Position numbers and translations under genes: made by a program
Assembly (NCBI RefSeq): GCF_900107405.1
Contig: NZ_FNPV01000007.1
Span: forward strand, 24,211 to 88,210
Reading direction: 5' to 3'
Length of the DNA stretch: 64,000 nucleotides
Origin: Tindallia californiensis
Lineage (GTDB): Bacteria > Bacillota > Clostridia > Peptostreptococcales > Tindalliaceae
Notes under the pieces: model-generated
Database searches by the model: none
What the model was told of the DNA's origin: nothing
What the model saw: only the letters and a program-made list of their open reading frames with translations
Shown here: positions 24,271-33,437 of the stretch, piece after piece
How the letters are laid out: every line of letters begins with the position of its first letter
Numbering within the stretch: the first letter of the stretch is position 1

Positions 24271-24879
24271 TTGAAAAATTTTAATGAACTTTCCAAGATG
24301 GCTTACAATAATAAAGCGGACTATTATAATGAAACTATTGATGGGAAGTTTACATTGAAATTTAAAAGACTGTTATGTGAAAACATAGTCGTAAAAGATC
24401 ACAGTAAAATCTTAGACATCGCTTGTGGTAATGGAACACTATTGAAGATGTTGTCGCAGGAGAATACGTTTAATGGATATGGCATTGATATTTCTGATAA
24501 AATGATCAAGAATGCATCAAAGATTTGTTCTGAAATGGTATTCAAAGTAGCTGGATGTGAAAAAATCCCTTTTGAAGCAGGGTTTTTTGATGTAATAACT
24601 GTTTGTGCAGCATATCATCATTTTCCAGATACGAAGGCTTTTGCAAAGGAACTTTCCAGAGTGATTAAAAACCATGGATTTATATACATAGCAGATATTT
24701 ATTTGCCAACACCTTTGAGAGTTATTATTAATCCATTTGTACCATTATCCAAAGAAGGAGACGTAAAGTTCTATTCACCGCAAGAAATAATGAACAATTT
24801 GCAAGTTCATGGTTTCAGACAGATTCGTATCATAAAGAAGGGATACATTCAAATGATATGTATGCAAAAATACATGTGA
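24271..24879 (+). CDS. Class I SAM-dependent methyltransferase
   Basis: A 202-residue methyltransferase: motif I ILDIACGNGTLLKML, acidic loop GYGIDISDKMIKNA, and FFDVITVCAAYHHFPD. A TTG start at 24271 is supported by AGGAG 9 nt upstream. The C-terminus is short, as in small ubiE-like or antibiotic-type methyltransferases. It stands alone between the serine hydrolase and nagB. Substrate unknown. Confidence 0.88.
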   Translation: MKNFNELSKMAYNNKADYYNETIDGKFTLKFKRLLCENIVVKDHSKILDIACGNGTLLKMLSQENTFNGYGIDISDKMIKNASKICSEMVFKVAGCEKIPFEAGFFDVITVCAAYHHFPDTKAFAKELSRVIKNHGFIYIADIYLPTPLRVIINPFVPLSKEGDVKFYSPQEIMNNLQVHGFRQIRIIKKGYIQMICMQKYM

Positions 24880-25024
24880 ATGGTGACGTTATAGTCAGGA
24901 TAATATGGATCGCAGGCGTTCGAAAAAGGGACCTGTTCCCAGATCGGTAATTGAAATGGAAGCTCACATAACCGTCCGGTTATCGTCCGGGGATCACCTG
25001 ACGAAAAAATTAGAAGGAGGCATT

Positions 25025-25759
25025 ATGATGAAAAAACTCTTTGTCAAAGACTATCACCAATTAAGCCTGACGGCTTTTGATTTGTTTCTTCAGGAATTTC
25101 AGGATAATCCGGCAGGTACTTTTGGTTTTGCCACTGGTTCTACTCCTATTGGATTCTATCAACGTATCCTGGAGGATCATGCCCTCTATCAAACCGACTA
25201 TTCCAACATAAAAACCTTTAATCTCGATGAATACGTGGGGCTCGATGAACACCAGCCCCAGAGTTATCATCACTTTATGCGCCATCAGCTTTTTAATCCA
25301 CTGGGGATTGGTAGAGAGCAGGTCCATATCCCAAAAGGAAATGCTGAAGACCTCCAAAAGGAATGTACACGCTATGAGTCCTTGCTATCCTCCAACCCCA
25401 TCGATCTTCAGATTCTTGGAATTGGTGAAAATGGCCATATTGGTTTTAATGAACCAGGAACCACTTTTGAGTCAGGGGTTCATATAACTACCCTTAAAGA
25501 GAGTACTCGCCAGGCGAATAGTCGTTTTTTTGACTCCATCCACGAAGTTCCTACACAAGCCATTACCATGGGCATCCAAAATATTCTTCATGCTAAGAAA
25601 ATCCTGGTGTTGGTTTCTGGTTCTTCCAAGGCTCCTATTCTCAAAGAAATATTTCATCATCCTGTCACCACCAAGATTCCTGCCAGCGCTCTGCATCATC
25701 ATCCAGATACTACGTTTATCATTGATGAAAAAGCGGCTGTATCTTTATCTGATGACTAG
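25025..25759 (+). CDS. nagB: Glucosamine-6-phosphate deaminase
   Basis: A 244-residue NagB that converts glucosamine 6-phosphate to fructose 6-phosphate and ammonia. Motifs FGFATGSTPIGFYQRI (phosphate loop), FNLDEYVGLDEHQPQSY and LGIGENGHIGFNEPG are intact. The ATG at 25025 follows AGGAGG and matches family length; the frame extends upstream to 24905 without a ribosome site. No nagA or transporter lies beside it. A small palindrome, ATAACCG-TC-CGGTTAT, lies 50 bp upstream. Confidence 0.96.
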   Translation: MMKKLFVKDYHQLSLTAFDLFLQEFQDNPAGTFGFATGSTPIGFYQRILEDHALYQTDYSNIKTFNLDEYVGLDEHQPQSYHHFMRHQLFNPLGIGREQVHIPKGNAEDLQKECTRYESLLSSNPIDLQILGIGENGHIGFNEPGTTFESGVHITTLKESTRQANSRFFDSIHEVPTQAITMGIQNILHAKKILVLVSGSSKAPILKEIFHHPVTTKIPASALHHHPDTTFIIDEKAAVSLSDD

Positions 25760-25869
25760 CAGCGGTAATCAATCCCAGCCACAGATGCCCTTGAAAAACA
25801 CTATCCATAAAGGCTTCCTCTAAAACGACTTTAATTACCCTTGCCGATAGAGGGAGCATCTTTTTCTAA

Positions 25870-26595
25870 TCAATCACTGGATTGCCTTCCATTCAGTTCC
25901 TTTTTTATGCTTCTCCAGTCTGGTAAAAAGTTGTCCATGTAGGACTTAAACCGCTCATTATGGTACCTTTCCAATAAATGAGTCATCTCATGAACAACTA
26001 TATACTCTAGACAGCGGGGATGCTTTTTTCCCAAATCGAGATTAATCCATATTCTCTTATCTCTGATGTTGCAGGTGCCCCATCTGGTTTTCATTCGCTT
26101 AACGCCCCAATCTTCTACCTTTACTCCCATAACAGGTTCCCATTTCCGGATCAGTTCTGGTATTTTCTCTTTCAGATATTTTCGATAAAACTCTTGCATG
26201 ATCTTCTCCCGCTTGCTTTTATCCTTACCGGGACGTACATAAAGATCCAGTTCCTTTTTCCTGTTCCCGATCTCTACTCGTTGCTTTTCTTTATGATCTT
26301 CAATGATATTGAGTGAATAGCTTTCGCCGGCAACATAATGGCTTTCTCCTGCTATGTAATCCTTCGGAAAACTTTGCTCCTGATTCTCCAAACGATGTTG
26401 CTGTTTTTTAATCCAGGGCACTCTGGAAGTCAGAAAAAACCGCAGGGCTTCTTCATCAACCCCTTTAGGTACTGAAAGCCTTACCCTTCCATCTGGTGGA
26501 TGAACTGATAAATTCATATTTTTGATTTTTTTTCGTAAGATCTCTACCTTCAGTTCATCAATGAATAAAAAAGAAGTTTTTGTCCTCTTTTTCAT
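25870..26595 (-). CDS. YgjP-like zinc metallopeptidase (DUF45)
   Basis: A 241-residue protein with the zinc motif VVHEMTHLLERYHN (HExxH plus a downstream His/Glu) near the C-terminus and the preceding TRWGTCNIRDKRIWINLDL block that marks the YgjP/WLM-like family. These proteins often sit near restriction and DNA-repair genes. It is transcribed alone and convergent with nagB. There is no signal peptide. Confidence 0.9.
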   Translation of the reverse strand: MKKRTKTSFLFIDELKVEILRKKIKNMNLSVHPPDGRVRLSVPKGVDEEALRFFLTSRVPWIKKQQHRLENQEQSFPKDYIAGESHYVAGESYSLNIIEDHKEKQRVEIGNRKKELDLYVRPGKDKSKREKIMQEFYRKYLKEKIPELIRKWEPVMGVKVEDWGVKRMKTRWGTCNIRDKRIWINLDLGKKHPRCLEYIVVHEMTHLLERYHNERFKSYMDNFLPDWRSIKKELNGRQSSD

Positions 26596-26620
26596 AGCTT
26601 TTTCACCTTATTTCTACCTA

Positions 26621-26670
26621 TTTTGATCTGTTTTGATCTGTTTTGATCTGTTTTGATTTGTTTTGATTTG
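26621..26670. repeat. Tandem repeat, 10-bp unit
   Basis: Five consecutive copies of TTTTGATCTG, the last two with one change (TTTTGATTTG). It lies directly upstream of the YgjP-like gene. Confidence 0.9.
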
Positions 26671-26709
26671 TTGCTAGTCATTTTTAAGCTTCTATGATAC
26701 TTTCAACTA

Positions 26710-27165
26710 TTAGGGCAATAAAGGATTCTTGCAATCCTCTAGTATGTTTCGCAGTGTTTTTTCAAACTCCTGATCTTTGCTTTTATCCCGTTTTTTGGGC
26801 TTTGATGTGTAAATTCCCTGATTTCTTAGTTTTCGGTTGATATGACGGCTAGAAAGCATTCCGTCGATATTCTGGTGGTCCATTACCAGGCCATTCTGAT
26901 TCAGGGTGATAGCGCCTCTTCCCAGACACATGGCTGCTAGCCCCTGATCTTGTGTGATGACGATATCGCCTTTTGAAAGGCGGTTGACAATATAATAATC
27001 GGCGCTGTCGCTGGTAATGTCTACTGTCACTACTTCTGCATAGTCATCTTCCAGAACATGGGCATGGTTTTTGACTAATGTAATGGGTACCTGAAACTCT
27101 TTTGCCAAATTGATGGCTATCTTTACCACCGGACATCCGTCTGCATCCACTAATATTCTTCTCAT
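26710..27165 (-). CDS. yqxD: YaiI/YqxD family protein (UPF0178, PIN-like)
   Basis: A 151-residue protein of the conserved UPF0178 family: RILVDADGCPVVKIA at the N-terminus, ITSDSADYYIVNRL and GDIVITQDQGLAAM. The acidic residues form a PIN-like fold; the cellular role is not established. The ATG at 27165 overlaps the TGA of the upstream membrane protein gene (ATGA), so the two are translationally coupled. An alternative start at 27192 lies inside that gene. Confidence 0.92.
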   Translation of the reverse strand: MRRILVDADGCPVVKIAINLAKEFQVPITLVKNHAHVLEDDYAEVVTVDITSDSADYYIVNRLSKGDIVITQDQGLAAMCLGRGAITLNQNGLVMDHQNIDGMLSSRHINRKLRNQGIYTSKPKKRDKSKDQEFEKTLRNILEDCKNPLLP

Positions 27166-27431
27166 CGTCCACCTTCTTCGTTTTTCTTCCACCGATAATT
27201 GGCTCCTACCATAGATGAAATCATGGTTGCTAAAAAGACAAGAACCATCAGGCTAATATCTCCTGTCTCACCAATGCCGTTATTTTGTCCAGTGGTCAGA
27301 TGCCTGAAAAAAAAGACGCCTGCTGTTATCATAGCCGCATTTCGCATGCCTATTGTTACGATAAATCTTGTTTTTCCTGCTTTTCTTTCATCGTCCCAGG
27401 AATTAAATGAATTGTCTTCCAGTTTTCTCAT
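27162..27431 (-). CDS. Small membrane protein of unknown function
   Basis: An 89-residue protein with two membrane helices (about 28-42 and 60-75) and a basic C-terminus (NYRWKKNEEGGR). The ATG at 27431 is chosen because GGAGG lies 7 nt before it. It is not recognised as a family. It overlaps yqxD by ATGA and is probably co-transcribed with it. Confidence 0.75.
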   Translation of the reverse strand: MRKLEDNSFNSWDDERKAGKTRFIVTIGMRNAAMITAGVFFFRHLTTGQNNGIGETGDISLMVLVFLATMISSMVGANYRWKKNEEGGR

Positions 27432-27481
27432 TTTATGCCTCCAGTAATTTAGGGACCACTTTTTATGGTCTGTGTTTTCAT

Positions 27482-27590
27482 ACACTACTTTGCACTACTT
27501 TACACTACTTTACACTATTTTTTGCCTTTGCTTTTGTTCTTGTTCTTGCTCTTACCTTGACCTTGCCTTGACCTTGCCTTGACCTTGTTT
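27482..27590. repeat. Two adjacent short tandem repeats
   Basis: About four copies of a 10-bp unit (CACTACTTTA type) at 27482-27519, then about three copies of an 11-bp unit (CCTTGCCTTGA type) at 27553-27587. They fill the intergenic region with no other signal. Confidence 0.85.
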
Positions 27591-27713
27591 TACAAACAGG
27601 ATATCATGCATGATCCTCATAGTCACGATGTCTTTTTTGATTGTGAGCCACCAAATCTTTTCTTTGCTTATTTTTCAAGTGGCTTCATTTCTGATAAAAT
27701 CAAATTAGCAGGC

Positions 27714-27743
27714 AAATAAGTAAATTATTCAAGCCTGACCCCA
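27714..27743. repeat. 30-bp dispersed repeat, copy 1
   Basis: Identical to 29418-29447. The end reads AAGCCTGACCCCA. GGGGTCAGGCTT-type ends are known from REP-like elements linked to Y1 transposases; no transposase gene is present here. Confidence 0.85.
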
Positions 27744-27811
27744 TTGACTGCTGACCCCATTGACTGCTGACCCCATTGACTGCTGACCCCATTGACTGCT
27801 GACCCCATTGA
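27736..27811. repeat. Tandem repeat, 16-bp unit
   Basis: Four full copies and one partial copy of TGACCCCATTGACTGC, overlapping the end of the dispersed repeat. It looks like local amplification of that repeat's end. It lies just beyond the stop of the OsmC-like gene. Confidence 0.95.
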
Positions 27812-27816
27812 AATTA

Positions 27817-28209
27817 CTAAATCAATTTCATCTCAAAACTTGGGGGATTCGCTAAATGTTTCTTTACTGTACACAGTTCCATAGACTTCTGCATCGCTTT
27901 CTTGTACTTGTCAGGGAATCCCTCAGGAAGAGCCAAGCTAAGTGTCATTTTCCCTATAAGTCCCGTTTCCGAGTCTCTTTCTCCGTCTAGCTCAAGCTTA
28001 AGGCCTTCAGTGCTAAGTTCCTTGCTTTGACAAAAGCTCACAGCGTATATACCTGCGCAGGTTGCTATGGAAGCTAGAAAAAGATCAAACGGAGACGGTG
28101 CCGAGTTCTCTCCTTCAGCAGCTACGGGCTGGTCTGTATGGATTGTAAATCCTTTCATATGTGCGTCGACTTTTTTCCCACCTGGGAAACTAACTTCTAC
28201 CATTGCCAT
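27817..28209 (-). CDS. OsmC-like protein
   Basis: A 130-residue OsmC/YhfA-type protein. The first redox Cys is in SIATCAGIYAVSFCQ and the second in ELCTVKKHLANPP, the usual pair for reduction of organic hydroperoxides, although many YhfA-like members have no shown peroxidase activity. AGGTG precedes the ATG at 28209. Single gene. Confidence 0.9.
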   Translation of the reverse strand: MAMVEVSFPGGKKVDAHMKGFTIHTDQPVAAEGENSAPSPFDLFLASIATCAGIYAVSFCQSKELSTEGLKLELDGERDSETGLIGKMTLSLALPEGFPDKYKKAMQKSMELCTVKKHLANPPSFEMKLI

Positions 28210-28680
28210 ATAATCACCTCATCTTTAATTTTGTCCACCTATATGATACCTAAATTCCACGTCCTTTTACGATAATCATTGCAATTCAATGTTTTCGCAT
28301 ACCCTACAAAGAATTTAAGTAGTTACTTCTACATTATAACATTTCATGCACCCCTTTCAATGACGACACTATAAGTATTCAAATAGCTCTTAACTTTGAA
28401 AATGTTTCATAAGCCCCTTATTAAAGCTACTTTAGAACAGAAATGTTCTGGTCATTCTTTTCAAAAATCAATATAGACATTTTTCATATACTTCCCCATA
28501 AGGATATTTTCCTGACAGCTTCATAATCACAGACCTAGCCTTTTTGATAATTTTAGCATCAAAAAAACCTACTTCGCAGGGCAAAAAACATATAAGCAGG
28601 CACTGTTTTGCAGCAAGATTATCAATTCTTATTGGTTGTGATATAATAAAAAAGCAATATATCCCAAAGGAGTTGGTCAG
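28210..28680. promoter_or_regulatory. Divergent intergenic region with lipoprotein promoter
   Basis: On the plus strand TTATCA (28619-28624) and TATAAT (28642-28647) are 17 bp apart, 33 bp before the lipoprotein start. The remaining AT-rich sequence shows no gene, RNA or strong hairpin that I can support. Confidence 0.6.
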
Positions 28681-29373
28681 ATGAAGAATATTTACTTTCT
28701 ATTTGTTTTAATTGCGTTGCTCATATTCACTGGTTGTTCAAGCAGTAATAATCCCGCTTCGGAAGATTTGCCAGAAGAGGTCAACGGCCTGGAAACAGAA
28801 GAAGTTCCACCAGAAGAACAATTGGATGAAGAAATGGAAGAAATGGAAGAAGTAAGTCCTGTTGATATGATTGAAATTGGTCAGCAAATAGAAGAAAAAA
28901 CGAATGTGACCGTAGATGAAAGCATGCTGAGAATCATAGAAAAAGAAAACCCCGAAGGCATCCAATTGGCTAATGATATCTTTCAAACTGATTGGTACAA
29001 CAAGTCAATAGGAGCTTATTTCCGAAAAGCCGACCCAGGCGACGGCCACCTTGGAGAAGTATTTCTCGTAGAAGAAACAGGTATGAGAACGGGCATTATT
29101 TTTAGTAATATGATTTTTGAATATGTACCACTTCTCTCGCAAGAAAAAGAAAACAGCACCATTTTCATCATGAATCGAATAGAATTAGCTCTGTCTGAAT
29201 ATGACGAAGAAATAACAGAAATCGTAGCGTTGGATATAGTAAACGAAAAGGAAGAATATTTGATTGTTCGAGCCCTCAACCCTGATGGCAGTGAAGTGCG
29301 AGAGACAACATATGAGTACATTGCACCTAATTTAGATCAATTCAATGAAGTGATTTTCGATTATTTAGATTAA
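28681..29373 (+). CDS. Lipoprotein of unknown function
   Basis: A 230-residue lipoprotein: signal peptide with lipobox LIFTGC (Cys19), then an acidic low-complexity linker (Glu-rich, about 28-60) and a globular domain of about 160 residues not recognised as a family. GGAG precedes the ATG. It ends before the bidirectional terminator at about 29455-29487. Confidence 0.85.
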   Translation: MKNIYFLFVLIALLIFTGCSSSNNPASEDLPEEVNGLETEEVPPEEQLDEEMEEMEEVSPVDMIEIGQQIEEKTNVTVDESMLRIIEKENPEGIQLANDIFQTDWYNKSIGAYFRKADPGDGHLGEVFLVEETGMRTGIIFSNMIFEYVPLLSQEKENSTIFIMNRIELALSEYDEEITEIVALDIVNEKEEYLIVRALNPDGSEVRETTYEYIAPNLDQFNEVIFDYLD

Positions 29374-29417
29374 AGTTACGTTGAAGATCAATGACGCTTA
29401 AAGTTAGTAAATTAGTA

Positions 29418-29447
29418 AATAAGTAAATTATTCAAGCCTGACCCCAC
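29418..29447. repeat. 30-bp dispersed repeat, copy 2
   Basis: Identical to 27714-27743, in direct orientation 1704 bp apart. The pair brackets the OsmC-like and lipoprotein genes. Confidence 0.85.
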
Positions 29448-29454
29448 TAGTCTT

Positions 29455-29490
29455 AAAAAGGAGGCCGATGGTTACACCGGCCTCCTTTTG
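29455..29490. terminator. Bidirectional intrinsic terminator
   Basis: AAAAGGAGGCCG pairs with CGGCCTCCTTTT around a short loop, with T-runs on both sides. It separates the rightward lipoprotein gene from the leftward ribose operon and can serve both. Confidence 0.9.
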
Positions 29491-29536
29491 CTTTTAGGTC
29501 ATTGTTTCTTCTTTTATTGCCTGCATTGCCTGAAGA

Positions 29537-30493
29537 TTACTCTGTGATTAATTCTAAAGCTACTGGAATGTAGCTTTCTACTTCTTCTCCTGCCAACAGG
29601 GCAACGGCTGTTTCAATTCCCAGAGATCCAATAAGCTCTGGTTGCTGTGCAACAGTTGCGGCCATTTGACCTTCTGCAACGGCTGCCTGAGCATCGTCGG
29701 TCGCGTCAAAACCTACTACCATGATTTCTCGGCCGGATGCTTCGATGGCTTGTAAGGCACCTAAAGCCATTTCGTCATTGTGTGCAAATACAGCATCAAT
29801 GGTTTCTTCGGCTTCCAATATATTTTCCATAACGCTAAGACCTTCTTCTCGGTTGAAGTTAGCGGTTTGGCGTGCAACTACTTCAATATCAGTTCCTTCA
29901 ACAGCGGCGTTAAAACCGGCTCCTCGATCTCTTGCAGCAGAAGCTCCTGGAACGCCTTCTAATTCAACTACGTTTCCTTCGCCTGCCAGCTGCTCAACTA
30001 TAAACTGTCCAGCCATTTCTCCTCCGGCTACGTTATCAGAAGCTACGTGAGCTACCACTTCGCCACCTTCCGCACTTCTGTCTAAGGTGATCACAGGGAT
30101 GTTGGCTTCGTTGGCCATTTGAATAGCGCTTTCTACCGCATCACTGTCCACTGGGTTGATGAGGATCGCAGCTACTTCTTGTTGCACCAGGTCTTCCACA
30201 TTAGACAGTTCCTGAGCGGAATCGTCTCTGGAATCCAGTACGATTAAGTTGTAACCAAGGGCTTGTGCGGCTTCTTCAGCTCCTTCTTCTAAGGAAACAA
30301 AGAATGGGTTGTTCAGCGTGGAGATGACAAGACCAATATCTCCTGTTGCTTCTTCAACGGTGTCTACTTCCTGCTCTACTTCTACATCTACTTCTGGTGC
30401 TTCTTCGGCGGTGTCTCCACCACAACCTGCTAGTACTCCCAGTAAAAGTACCAGGATTCCTCCTACAGCTAAAAGCTTCTTAAACTTTCTCAT
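29537..30493 (-). CDS. rbsB: Ribose-type ABC transporter substrate-binding lipoprotein
   Basis: A 318-residue periplasmic-binding-type lipoprotein: signal peptide with lipobox VLAGC, an acidic linker, then the RbsB fold (GLVISTLNNPFFVSLEEGAE; VVAHVASDNVAGGEMAG; AVFAHNDEMALGALQA; VVGFDATDDA). Ribose is the likely ligand from the operon. It is the last gene of rbsRDACB, 40 bp after rbsC. No ribokinase gene is nearby. Confidence 0.94.
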   Translation of the reverse strand: MRKFKKLLAVGGILVLLLGVLAGCGGDTAEEAPEVDVEVEQEVDTVEEATGDIGLVISTLNNPFFVSLEEGAEEAAQALGYNLIVLDSRDDSAQELSNVEDLVQQEVAAILINPVDSDAVESAIQMANEANIPVITLDRSAEGGEVVAHVASDNVAGGEMAGQFIVEQLAGEGNVVELEGVPGASAARDRGAGFNAAVEGTDIEVVARQTANFNREEGLSVMENILEAEETIDAVFAHNDEMALGALQAIEASGREIMVVGFDATDDAQAAVAEGQMAATVAQQPELIGSLGIETAVALLAGEEVESYIPVALELITE

Positions 30494-30533
30494 TTCTTAT
30501 GTTACCCCCTTTTTTTTATAAAAAGCTGATGAA

Positions 30534-31511
30534 TTAATCAGCCTTTTTACGATCTAATAAGACAGCAATCAGAATAACTACGCCCCGAACCACCAGTTGG
30601 TAGTAGGAGGATACATTCAATAAGTTCAGCCCATTGTTGAGAACGCCAATAATAGTGGCTCCGATAAAGGTTCCGAAGATGCTTCCGATTCCTCCAGCAA
30701 GACTGGTTCCTCCAATAACCACGGCGGCAATAGCGTCCAGTTCTGCTCCGTCACCTATCGTAGGTGGTGCAGAGCCTAGTCGAGAAATAATGATCATTGC
30801 TGCCAATGCGGCTGTAAACCCGGATAGTGTATAGGCAAACAACTTGATTCGGTCTGTATGGATTCCTGTTAAGCGAGCCGCCTCTTCGTTGCTTCCAGTA
30901 GCGTAAATGTATCGGCCCTGCCTGGTTTGTGTCAAAATATAGTAAGCAAACAAAAAGGTGATGATGGTTAGAATTACCGGTACTGGCACCACACCCACCA
31001 TGCCTCTGCCAATAAAGTGAAAACCTTCATCCAAGCCGCTGATGGGTCGTCCACCGCTAATGACCAGCGTTCCCCCTCTGGCCATGGTCATCATGGCTAA
31101 GGTAGCAATAAAGGGTGGTACTTTCCCTTTGGTAATAACCAGTCCATTGATAAATCCTAACCCACTGCCGGCCAATAGTCCGATGATCATCGCCATCGGT
31201 GCCGGTAAGCCCATTTGGGATACGAGGGCGGCACTGACACCGGAAAAGGCCAGAATAGAGCCTACGGATAAGTCGATGCCTCCGGTTAAAATAACGAAGG
31301 TTAACCCTACGGCCATAATAGCGTTTAAGGAGGTCTGCCTAAGAACGTTAAACAGGTTGGTGACGGTGAGAAACCTGGGTGTCAGAAAGCTCAGCACCAC
31401 ACAAATTAACACTAAGCCAATAATGGATTGAAATTTCAACAAATTGGTTTTCAGATCGTCTTTTTTCATATGCTCTTTCCATGCGGTCAGCTTAGCGTTT
31501 ATACGGCTCAC
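30534..31511 (-). CDS. rbsC: Ribose-type ABC transporter permease
   Basis: A 325-residue permease with 8-10 membrane segments and the RbsC blocks LTFVILTGGIDLSVGSILAF and AAVVIGGTSLAGGIGSIFGT. It starts with GTG at 31511, overlapping the rbsA stop as GTGA, so it is translationally coupled. RbsC forms the membrane channel for RbsA and RbsB. Confidence 0.95.
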   Translation of the reverse strand: MSRINAKLTAWKEHMKKDDLKTNLLKFQSIIGLVLICVVLSFLTPRFLTVTNLFNVLRQTSLNAIMAVGLTFVILTGGIDLSVGSILAFSGVSAALVSQMGLPAPMAMIIGLLAGSGLGFINGLVITKGKVPPFIATLAMMTMARGGTLVISGGRPISGLDEGFHFIGRGMVGVVPVPVILTIITFLFAYYILTQTRQGRYIYATGSNEEAARLTGIHTDRIKLFAYTLSGFTAALAAMIIISRLGSAPPTIGDGAELDAIAAVVIGGTSLAGGIGSIFGTFIGATIIGVLNNGLNLLNVSSYYQLVVRGVVILIAVLLDRKKAD

Positions 31512-33001
31512 GAAATCCCTCCTACAGCACGTTCCATAATTTTTTCCTGAGTGGCTTCTTCATGATGAAACTCTCCGGTTATCCGTCCTTTATGCATAGT
31601 AAGAATTCGGTCACTAATGCCCATGACTTCTGGCAGTTCGGAAGAGATCATGATAATGGTCACGTCTTTTTGTTTCAGCTCATTAATCAGATGATAGATT
31701 TCTACTTTTGCTCCTACATCTACCCCTCTGGTGGGTTCATCTAAAATCAATACTTTTGGATTGGTCATTAACCATTTGGCAAAAACCAGTTTTTGCTGAT
31801 TGCCACCGCTTAAATTTTTCACTTTTTGAGCAATGCTTGGGGTTTTCACCCGAAGTTTATCAATGTATTCCTGGACGGCTTTTTTCTCTTCTGCTTTTTT
31901 TAACCGACCAGTAGCGGTGGTAAGTTCGCCCAGAGAGGCCAGTGTTACATTGCGATATACTTCGTGTTCCAGAAAAAGGCCTTCTGATTTTCTGTTTTCT
32001 GATAGGTAAACGATTCCTTTATCGATGGCGTCTTTTGGTTTTTTGATCTTTACAGGACACCCTTCCAACTGTATTTCGCCTTCATAGGGATAAACCCCAA
32101 AAATGGTTTTGCAAAGTTCTGTCCGTCCAGCTCCCATCAATCCGAAAACACCAAGCACTTCTCCCTTTCTGGCTACCAGATCAATTTCATAAACATGTCC
32201 TGGCGCTGTAACGCCTTTAAGCTCCAGGATGGGGTTTTCCGGTTTAGGTGCCACCCAGGGAAATTTATCTTCCAGGTTTCGACCCACCATCATATGAATC
32301 AGTTGATCCGTGTTGACTTCTGAAACGGCTTTGGTCCCCACATGGCTGCCGTCTCGTAAAACATGGATCCGATCAGCAATTTGAAAGATTTCTTCCAGTT
32401 TATGACTGATATAAATAATGCCTTTGCCTGCTTTCCGTAAGGCGTTGATCACCTGAAACAGGGTTTTGGCTTCCTGTGGTGTCAGTGCGTCTGTTGGTTC
32501 GTCCATGATAATGATTCGACAGTTCATGGACAGTATTCTGGCAATTTCGACCATCTGTTGAATTCCAATGCTTAGGTTTTTCACCGGACGGGTCACATCG
32601 ATACCGGTGATTCCCAGTTCCGTCAACCATTTTTCACTTTCCTGGCTTAAATACTGCCAGTCGATTTTTTTGGTGATGGGATGAACTTTCTCTCTTCCCA
32701 GAAAAATGTTTTCCCGAATAGATAGATGAGGAATTAAGCTAAGTTCCTGATGAATAATGCCAATTCCCCGAGCCATGGCTTCCTGTGGGGATGTAATGGA
32801 CACCGGCTGTCCATCGATCAGAAAGGTTCCTTCATCGGCCTGATAAACACCACTTAGGATTTTCATCAAGGTGGATTTACCAGCACCATTTTCTCCTAAA
32901 AGGGCGAGTACTTCTCCCTTATTTAAGTCCAGGCTTACCCGATCCAAGGCCCGTACACCGGGAAAGCTTTTGCTGATTGCTTGCATCTCCAGTAAAGCCA
33001 T
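31508..33001 (-). CDS. rbsA: Ribose-type ABC transporter ATPase (two ABC domains)
   Basis: A 497-residue double ATPase. The N-terminal domain has Walker A GENGAGKSTLMK, signature LSIGIQQMVEIAR and Walker B IIIMDEPTDALTP. The C-terminal domain has a degenerate Walker A region (VFGLMGAGRTELCK), signature LSGGNQQKLVFAKW and LILDEPTRGVDVG. This matches RbsA and other sugar importers of its class. It abuts the rbsD stop directly. Confidence 0.96.
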   Translation of the reverse strand: MALLEMQAISKSFPGVRALDRVSLDLNKGEVLALLGENGAGKSTLMKILSGVYQADEGTFLIDGQPVSITSPQEAMARGIGIIHQELSLIPHLSIRENIFLGREKVHPITKKIDWQYLSQESEKWLTELGITGIDVTRPVKNLSIGIQQMVEIARILSMNCRIIIMDEPTDALTPQEAKTLFQVINALRKAGKGIIYISHKLEEIFQIADRIHVLRDGSHVGTKAVSEVNTDQLIHMMVGRNLEDKFPWVAPKPENPILELKGVTAPGHVYEIDLVARKGEVLGVFGLMGAGRTELCKTIFGVYPYEGEIQLEGCPVKIKKPKDAIDKGIVYLSENRKSEGLFLEHEVYRNVTLASLGELTTATGRLKKAEEKKAVQEYIDKLRVKTPSIAQKVKNLSGGNQQKLVFAKWLMTNPKVLILDEPTRGVDVGAKVEIYHLINELKQKDVTIIMISSELPEVMGISDRILTMHKGRITGEFHHEEATQEKIMERAVGGIS

Positions 33002-33409
33002 TTAAAACACCACGCCGGATTTCAAAATAACATTTGCAAAAGGTGTGTATTCTCCGGTTCTGACAATGGCTTTGGATTTAGCCGCTTCCAGCTTTAGATT
33101 TTCATGAATCACTTCCCGAATATGGATCTTTGGATTATGCTTTTTAAGACAACTCAGGATTTCTTCATAAAAAACCGGATTGCTTTCTTTGGTTTCATTG
33201 GCAATGGTGACTTCTTCCACCTGTAACTCAGTCAAAACGGCTTCCAAGGTTTCCATAAACCGTGGCACATCTTTTTTCAATGCCAAATCGATGCGTTTTA
33301 CCTGATCTCCTACAGGGAAACCGGCATCCACAATGGTTAATCTCTCCGTATGGCCCATTTCGGCAATAACGCCGGAAATATGGCTGTTGATTAAGGCTGC
33401 TTTTTTCAT
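33002..33409 (-). CDS. rbsD: D-ribose pyranase
   Basis: A 135-residue RbsD that interconverts beta-pyranose and beta-furanose ribose. The N-terminus with the catalytic His (INSHISGVIAEMGHTERLTI), DAGFPVG and the C-terminal IVRTGEYTPFANVILKSGVV are intact. It is the second gene of the operon, 28 bp after rbsR, and shows that the transporter is indeed for ribose. Confidence 0.96.
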   Translation of the reverse strand: MKKAALINSHISGVIAEMGHTERLTIVDAGFPVGDQVKRIDLALKKDVPRFMETLEAVLTELQVEEVTIANETKESNPVFYEEILSCLKKHNPKIHIREVIHENLKLEAAKSKAIVRTGEYTPFANVILKSGVVF

Positions 33410-33437
33410 GGAACATGCTCCTCTCTCTTAGGAAATG

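Noticed and set aside
24905-25024. N-terminal extension of NagB
   Set aside because: There is no ribosome site, the extension is absent from the family, and AGGAGG precedes the ATG at 25025.
28560-28600. Terminator hairpin ACCTACTTCGCAGGG before the lipoprotein gene
   Set aside because: The stem is only three or four pairs, too weak to support.
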